A stretch of 64,000 nucleotides of DNA from Nicotiana tabacum (taxonomy: Eukaryota > Streptophyta > Magnoliopsida > Solanales > Solanaceae), in NCBI RefSeq assembly GCF_000715075.1, contig NC_134087.1:157901436-157965435 (forward strand), in the 5' to 3' direction. The translations under genes and the position numbers were made by a program. Shown piece by piece: positions 57,592-64,000 of the stretch (position 1 is its first letter; each line of letters begins with the position of its first letter). The notes beneath the pieces were generated by a model. The model did not search any database and was not told the origin of the DNA. It saw only the letters and a program-made list of their open reading frames with translations.

Positions 57592-59664
57592 TCAATGTGG
57601 GGCTTGACCTGGATGACCTCCCAGCGTACGATACATCCTTTCCAACTCCGTTGCTAGATGGCGGGCAAAAATGGGTGCATGCTCTGTAAACCTTTCATAA
57701 TCCATTCCTTGGCAGTTTACATAACTTTGAGAGGTGTAGACCGCCAGGTCGTGAATTTGTGCCCTGAAATCCTGGAGACGTTGGTCTTGGTTCTGCAATT
57801 GCTGTTGGCGAGTGGTGGCTATATCTCTGACACGGTTTTCACGATCTAGAGCTGACTCTAATAGAGCTCGGAGTCTGGCCTGCTCTAATCTTGCCTGCGC
57901 TCTTTCCTTGTTGATGTCTGCTTGTTGATGTTCTCTGTTGCATCTTCTTGCCTCTTCTAGTTGTGCACGAAGTTGGTCTTCTGATCATATCCAATGGTCT
58001 TTTTCCTTCTTGAATTGTGCCATGTCTTCTTCGGATTGCCTTACTTGGCGTTCCTTATTAGATCTGGCCTCTTCGTTTAATTGTTGGATTATTTCTTTAG
58101 CTTTGCTCAACGCCCTTTCGTTTTCCGCAAGAATGGAATCATAATCTTGCATTCTTTCAAAAAGATTGGCGATGGTTTTTTGATCCTTCCAACTCCTCTT
58201 TGGTGTTTCAGAAACTCTTTTCATTTTTTGGAATCGAGCGTGAAGATTTTCATTCTCACAAGCTAGACTCTTCTTCTCGCCTTCGGCTTCTTGTACTTGC
58301 AAATCTTTCTCCAGACTGAGGCTCCTCAGATTTTCCTTTAGGGCACGGATAGTTGCTTTGTACCCTTTTTCCTTTCTCCCCAAATCAATCGCTCTTGGAT
58401 TTTATCATTAAAGCTTTGAACATGGGGTCTTTTTGTTGGCCTACTTAGCTCGGTTTCTGGTACATCATCCACGCGAGACCGTTTCTCGAACCACCTTGCA
58501 TACCCAGGATTTATTTCACCCCTTGTAGTGTCTGGGACTTGAGTATCACTTTTCAAGTATCGACATCCATTCCACATTTGCTGAATTAAAGCCTCGGGAA
58601 TAGTGGCTTCAGGGTGTAATTCGATTACTTGCATACTCAAATCTTCATCATCAGGAACCACTTGGTATCTCCCTAGTTGTCTTAGGACTCTTAGTGGCGC
58701 ATATGGCTGGATGCTTCTCAATCCCAATAATAGCAAATAACTATTTGAGGTTGACATGTGTATCACTTCCCTCATCGGGAGTCATCCCAAAGTCCACTCT
58801 ATTTGATTTGACGTTAAAGCCCTTAGATGAGATACCCAGGCTTCTATCCCTTCTGGGGACTTATAATCTTTCATTCTCTCCTCATAACTTTCGATGACAT
58901 TATCATTGCTTGGACCATACTGTATGATCTTGGGCTGTTGTTGGAGATGTTCAATCACCCACATTTGCAACAAAATTTTGCATTCTTCGAAGACTTTCGC
59001 TCCTGATTTACATAAAGTCAACGCCCGATAAATATCTGAGAGAATGATGGGGACAAGGGTGTGATTTTTCTTGGTGGTGAGGACCTGTACAACTTTTGCC
59101 GTGCGAATATCAATTGTTAGCTCTTTGTTTGGGAAGACCATGATTCCTAGAAAAGCCACCATGAAGGCGAAGCGACGGTGAATCTGCCAGGTGTCTTTGT
59201 TTTGCTTGTTAGTAAGGCCTTTCTCATGAATTTCAAATTCATCTGGCTTTCCGAACATTGAATACAAGAAGGTAAAAGAACAACATCCATTGATGACATT
59301 GCTTTTCCTGATTTGACTGCTGATGTTCAGAAGACCGAAGAATCGATGTACCGAGGGAGCCTTTGTGAATATCAGGCTTTGATTTCTTAGACTTCCGTCA
59401 AAACCAGCATATCCAGCTATCTCCTCTAATGTAGGAGTAAGCTCGAAGTCAGAGAAACAAAAGACATTGTGAACAGGGTCCCAAAAAGTTACTAACGCCG
59501 CAATCAGATCATCACGGGGTTTAACTTTCATGATATCCATGAGATTTCCCAAATGCTTGACGACCCATTTTTGACCATCTTCGCCTAATTCATACCACCA
59601 CATTTGAAGCTGAAATAGAAACTCTTCGGTATTCGTGGATGGGGGGGTCTTGTGTGGTGCTCAT
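57592..59664 (-). pseudogene. Element C ORF1: plant-mobile-domain-like protein with coiled-coil tail
   Basis: About 690 codons from ATG 59664 (MSTTQDP), which follows a splice acceptor, to 57592. Lesions: one extra base in a 7-G run at 59641-59647 shifts the frame; TGA at 58782 (Trp in B); frameshift near 58383 in a G/A run; TGA at 57985. The N-terminal part has MWWYELGEDGQK, TFWDPVHNVFCFSDFELTPTLEEIAGYAGF and DIYRALTLCKSG, as in B. The C-terminal part (57592-58383) is a long Glu/Lys/Gln-rich probable coiled coil. The order matches B closely, so the two parts form one protein. Function unknown. Confidence 0.82.
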
Positions 59665-59671
59665 TTTGTAT

Positions 59672-60070
59672 CTGAAATTTAATTTTAATAAAGTCAAGAC
59701 TCATTTTGAAAATATACACTAAAAATTTATTTTCAATTTTTTATTTATTAAAAACCTTTATTTCAAGATTTAAAACTATTTTTTGGGAATTTTTAAAACA
59801 ACCCATTTTATTCCTCGGTCCTCACCATGATTTCATTTAAGCTGGTCAACAAGCATGTTCGAGGCAAATGAATGCGCAGGTAGCAAGTAGGATGCATCAG
59901 GATGGTCTTTTTATTTCGGGTTCACCTGTCCTAGAAAGACCCAACCCCTGTGTTGAGTCTCCAAGGCCAAATGTACATGATGCAAATAGACGTTCCTACT
60001 AGGGATCCGGTACATGGCTGAGTTATTCTAGGTGAAAAACCTGAGGTTGATTGTTCTAAACCTGGCTTAC
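59672..60070 (-). other. Predicted leader intron of element C
   Basis: Minus-strand donor GG|GTAAGCCAGG at 60070 and acceptor AAATTTCAG ending at 59672; 399 nt. The donor surroundings (GTAAGCCAGGT..AGAACAAT) match B. Unlike B, it holds no hairpin-motif copy. Confidence 0.55.
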
Positions 60071-60420
60071 CCAAACGGACAGTTTGAGCCGAAGCGGGGG
60101 CAACGTACCGGGAGCACGAAAGTCTACCCGGCCTAGTTACTTGTCCCAACTTCGTCTTATTTGGTATTACTTTAACAGAAAGGTGGGCCACACACACGTG
60201 TGCACCATAAATTTAGAAGACTCAGAAAGAAGGGGGTTTCGTAGCAGTTGTATATATTCATAATTCAAATAATATTAAAGCGGTAAAAGTGTCATTTAGC
60301 ACATTGGGCATATATCAAAAAAATCAGATAATAAATAAAGCCAAATATAACAGTTATTTAAAGCTCGAATTCTTTAAAACCTGAACCAGTGGTTCTGGCT
60401 TACGGTTTTCAACCCTTTTG
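60071..60420 (-). other. Leader exon of element C
   Basis: Non-coding sequence between primer site and donor, collinear with 24510-24850 of B. Confidence 0.65.
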
Positions 60421-60438
60421 TCCCCAGCAGAGTCGCCA
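60421..60438 (-). other. Primer-binding site of element C
   Basis: Minus-strand TGGCGACTCTGCTGGGGA, four bases from the adjacent LTR end at 60443. A second, imperfect copy (TGGGCGACTCTGCTG) lies at 60759-60773. Confidence 0.85.
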
Positions 60439-60442
60439 AAGC

Positions 60443-60776
60443 TGTCGCACCTCCTTTTTCCGCGCCCGCGGGGCGCGTAGGGAGTTTCTCCAATTGAAGG
60501 ACAGTCGAAACGGGATTTATTTAATTATTTCAGAGTCGCCGCCTGGGTATTTTAAGGCATCCCAAGTCACCGGTTTTAATCCCTGAATCGAGGAGAATAT
60601 GACTCTGTTTGTTATTCTGCGAACCAGAAATCCTGAGTAAGGAATTCTGTTAATCCGGAAGAAGGTATTAGGCATTTCCGAATTCCGTGGTTCTAGCACG
60701 GTCGCTCAACTGCTTTTATTCTTGGCTTAATTATCTTGATTTTATTAAATAAGTTTTCAGCAGAGTCGCCCATGCT
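60443..60776 (-). repeat. Tandem duplicate of the LTR end plus primer site
   Basis: 60443-60748 repeats the last ~306 bp of the LTR (compare 44299-44604 and 60777-61065). It is followed by a truncated primer-site copy that joins the complete LTR ending at 60777. LTR end and primer site are therefore both doubled at the 5' side of element C. Confidence 0.9.
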
Positions 60777-63535
60777 TGTCGCACCTCCTTTTTTCCGCGC
60801 CCGCGGGGCGCGTAGGGAGTTTTCTCCAATTGAAGGATAGTCGAAACGAGATTTATTTAATTATTTCAGAGTCGCCACCTGGGTATTTTAAGGCGTCCCA
60901 AGTCACCGGTTTTAATCCCTGAATCGAGGAGAATATGACTCTGTTTGTTATTCTGCGAACCAGAAATCCTGAGTAAGGAATTCTGTTAATCCGGAAGAAG
61001 GTATTAGGCATTTCCGAATTCCGTGGTTCTAGCACAGTCGCTGAACTGCTTTTATTCTTGGCTTAATTCTCTTTCTTTTTATCTCACTCTAGGTATATTC
61101 TTTCTCTTCAAAATCTGAGTTTCAAATCTGTTTTCTAAAAATCTGCCCCTCTCTTAAAAACTCTCTCTGAAAACTGATCTTGAGTCCTTAAAATCTGATC
61201 TCTTAAAAATCTGTTTGCTTCCTGTATTTATACAGGTCTGTCCCTTTCTTTTTTAAGTGCTGCCTGGACCCTTTTCTTTTTTAAAAAATCAGAAAGTTCC
61301 ATTAAAAACTGCTTTTGAATACTTTAAATCCTATTAAGTGATCTTATCCTGATTTTCAGCAGCCCCATTATCCCTTGTTCCCCATTATTATCTTAAACTA
61401 TAGCCACTAACATTTCATTATAATACACTAGCACTAACACACTGTTTTTACTGTTTCATTCCCAGAAATGCCCCTGACCTACTGTTTTTTACTGTCTTTA
61501 TACGAAAAAATCAGAACAGATTCTACAATCTGTTCTCACAGCTATAACCAATCCTATGATTTGAGACAGTATATCACATTTCTGATAACTGATTGACAAG
61601 AATTGAATTTAAACAGAGGATTCTCAACTGAACATTGAACCTGAATAAAACACATTAACATTACACAGAACATGCAGGATTATTTCAACTGAAATTCAAA
61701 ACTGAACTAAAAAGAAAACAAATACAGGAGCATTGTCAATATACTGACAATGCCCTGGAACCAACTGGTTTAGAATTCAACATACACGCAGCATTCTTTT
61801 GACAGACTCATTGAAATATAATCGAGGATGATTTAATCTGACGAGTATTAATCAAACTGATTATCTATAACAATTGTCCACAAACAATAGGTAAACAGAT
61901 TGTTTCAATTAGCATTGTCACAAACGGGAATTCATAATGTAACTAATCGACGAATTTAATCTAGTTGATTACACAAATTGTGAACAAACATAACCAACAG
62001 AAACAATTCATTTATTTGATCAAACATACGGGTATGAGACAAAAATGACAGAATTAATCAAAGAAAAATATGAAAAATTAACAGGTTATTGAAACAAACA
62101 ATTATACATGTAGGAAACAAAAGAAATAAGAGAAATACCTCTAAATCTTTAAACTTCATACGGACTCAAACTCAACTCGGATTCGGACTTTTTTTGAAAT
62201 CAAACAGACCTTAGTCGAAGTATTTTCAACTGAAAATACTTTGACTAAGGTCGATTAAACCTCAATCCTTCGTTTGAATTGAAAAAGATTCCAAGATTGG
62301 AAATTTTAGGGTTTCAGATCTTGGATTTTAAATCCGAACATTTCCGGGTAGATTCGAAGGGAACCAAAGACGACACAAGGGTGAGGGAAGCCTAGGGGTG
62401 ATTTGGTGTTAGTTTAGAACAGATCTGGGTGAGTTCATGTTTGGCTCGAATCTTTAAATGAAGATTCGAGAAGCTCTGAGGTGATTCGAGCCAAACAAAC
62501 ACCGGATCCATAACGAGGCAGGCTAGGGGGTGCTATGGTGTTAACCGTGGCTTGGTTGATTTAGATCTGAGTTTGTCTCGAATCTTCAAATGAAGATTCG
62601 AGAAACTCCAGGGAGATTCGAACTCAATGGTTATCATATTCGGATAGAAGGTGTTCATGGGTGTTAAGGTGGTGACGGGCGGCGTTGTTGCCGCCGGGTT
62701 TCAGGCGGTGGGGAATGAGGGCGGCTAGGGTTAGGGTGTGATTTCAGAGGGGATGATGAACAGTAGAGAAGAAGGGGGTGTTTAGTTAGGGGCCGGGGTA
62801 GGGGTTTGGGCCTTATATAGGGGTGGGGTGGATTGATCTCATCCGTTGGATCAATTAAGATGCACGGTTGAGATCAATTCACTTAACCAAACGACATCGT
62901 TTGGTTTAAGGTAGGGGGAAAGGGTTGAACCGGGTATTGGATCGGGTAAGGATTATGGGTTAGGGTGATGAGATCTCAGCCGTTGAATTGATCTAATCTA
63001 ACGGCCCTTGATGAATGATCACCAAACGACGTCGTTTGGCGTAGCTGAATTGGACCGGACCTGGGCATTTGGATTGGGCTGTGGGACAATTGTTTTATTT
63101 GGGCCTGGATTTCTATCCAGGTCCGATTATTTTATATTTGAAGCCTATTTTCCATTTCTCAATTTTATTCTTAATTAATAAAATCCTAATCAAAATCATA
63201 AAAACAAAATTATCATTACAAAAATACTAATTACCTTTTAATAACCATTAACACATAGATAAAACATTAATCACACAGTGAAACATTTGAAATAGAACCA
63301 ACGCATATTTTTTGTGATTTTATTTAAATTAATGCATAATTAAATCCTAGATATGCATGCAACATGTATTTTATTTTATTTTTCAATTTATTATGACAAA
63401 GTCAACATTTACGGACGTAACACCAATATTTAACAAACACCACGCAAATTTTAAAAATTGCACACTAAAGAAACTTATTTCATTTGTTGATTTATTTTGG
63501 AGTAGTTTTCGTGAGACAAAAATCACGTGCTCACA
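60777..63535 (-). mobile_element. 5' LTR of element C
   Basis: 2759 bp, starting TGTGAGCACGTGATTTTTGTC at 63535 and ending GGTGCGACA at 60777. Nearly identical to the 3' LTR apart from a variable block (61065-61147), a 20-bp insertion near 61510 (TCAGAACAGATTCTACAA) and a short deletion near 62650. Confidence 0.95.
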
Positions 63536-63573
63536 GGCGCCATCACGACCGGGTTGATTTTGGGGTCGTGATA
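63536..63573 (+). mobile_element. Chromovirus 3' LTR, part 3 of 3
   Basis: GGCGC then CATCACGACCGGG...GGGGTCGTGATA. The ending CATCACGACC/GGGTCGTGA is an inverted repeat typical of this LTR type, and terminal TGATA is probably a mutated TGACA. Confidence 0.8.
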
Positions 63574-64000
63574 ATTGTTTACCTCGAAAATACGAGTAAT
63601 AATTAAATTTAATTTATTGTTTTAAAGATACGTGATTTAGTTCAATACTAATTAATAACCAAAAAATTTGATGTATAAATGAAAGGAATAATTAAGACCA
63701 AACTAGAATGTAGACCAGTTTCGACCTCGAACCAAAGTGACCTCGAGATAGATCAAGAAAAGTAAGGCAAGAAAAATAAAGCTAAATGACAATCTTGATG
63801 AATAATGAGCGAGAAAGTAAGAGAGTATGCTTAGTTGTTGCCTTAATAAAATCTACCTTCGTAGCATTTGAACCCGCAAATCGCTACTAACTTCAAACCT
63901 TTCTGGAGATCATTTTTCTCTAGTCGTCGACATTAGAAACACCGACTATATCCTGAACCACCGCACATCACGATCTCTGACAGTCGCCTCTCCATTATTA
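63574..64000. other. Unassigned flank
   Basis: No LTR, pol or repeat signature recognised and no long ORF. It could be the genomic target of the chromovirus or another unrecognised repeat. Confidence 0.4.

Larger units (their letters stand above)
44299..63535 (-). mobile_element. Element C: nearly intact Ogre/Tat-like Ty3/gypsy retrotransposon
   Basis: 19.2 kb between GGCGC duplications. On the minus strand: 5' LTR (60777-63535), a duplicated LTR end plus primer site, leader, ORF1, gag-pro, 183-nt intron, RT/RNase H, second RNase H, integrase, long 3' UTR with minisatellite, polypurine tract, 3' LTR (44299-47036). The gag-pro frame of 993 codons, the RT-RNase H frame and the integrase are each open. 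About seven point lesions separate it from full coding capacity. The LTRs are far more alike than those of B, so it is the younger insertion. Confidence 0.95.

Noticed and set aside
44373..61035. Three near-identical 60-codon minus-strand frames (44373, 60517, 60853)
   Set aside because: They are the same U5 LTR segment present three times through the two LTRs and the duplicated LTR end; no evidence of translation.

Overview
This is a gene-poor, repeat-dominated stretch of a plant nuclear genome. The retrotransposon sequence resembles Ty3/gypsy elements I know from Solanaceae, most likely Nicotiana; that genus call is from memory and was not searched. I see no host gene, rRNA or tRNA gene. 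Nearly every long reading frame belongs to an LTR retrotransposon or is a repeat read in frame.

Layout: (1) 1-4540 is a 44/45-bp satellite of about 99 monomers, each carrying a head-to-head pair of plant telomere-like motifs. (2) 4541-5806 is the 3' end of a Tat/Ogre-like element on the + strand ('D': 3' UTR, polypurine tract, start of the LTR). The satellite occupies the 3'-UTR position of D. (3) 5807-17580 is a truncated Tat-like element on the - strand ('A': reverse transcriptase back to its 5' LTR). It is broken on the left and inserted on the right into a chromovirus. (4) 17581-19321 is the decayed pol of that chromovirus (Tekay/Del-like), followed by its 3' LTR. (5) That LTR is split by two complete insertions. 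Element 'B' (+, 20570-42693, about 22.1 kb) is flanked by the 5-bp duplication ATGTG. Element 'C' (-, 44299-63535, about 19.2 kb) is flanked by GGCGC. The chromovirus LTR therefore lies in three pieces: 19322-20569, 42694-44298 and 63536-63573. (6) 63574-64000 is unassigned flank.

B and C share an Ogre/Tat-type plan: LTR, Arg-tRNA-like primer site, leader with a predicted intron, ORF1 (plant-mobile-domain-like N-terminus plus coiled coil), gag-protease with a G-patch-like tail, a short intron whose removal fuses gag-pro to pol in frame, RT, gypsy RNase H, a second archaeal-like RNase H, integrase, a long 3' UTR with a minisatellite, polypurine tract, LTR. C is nearly intact, with a few stops and frameshifts. 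B is heavily mutated, and its integrase is largely replaced by an AT-rich insertion with a Helitron-like 3' end.

The most interesting observation is a non-coding motif of about 40 nt that occurs seven times in B, C and D, at ORF boundaries and in UTRs. It can fold into a two-tier hairpin whose stems keep pairing while their sequence changes. Related to this, the 3'-UTR minisatellites of B, C and D have near-equal monomer lengths (42-46 bp), and the telomere-like satellite at the left edge may be an amplified version of such an array.
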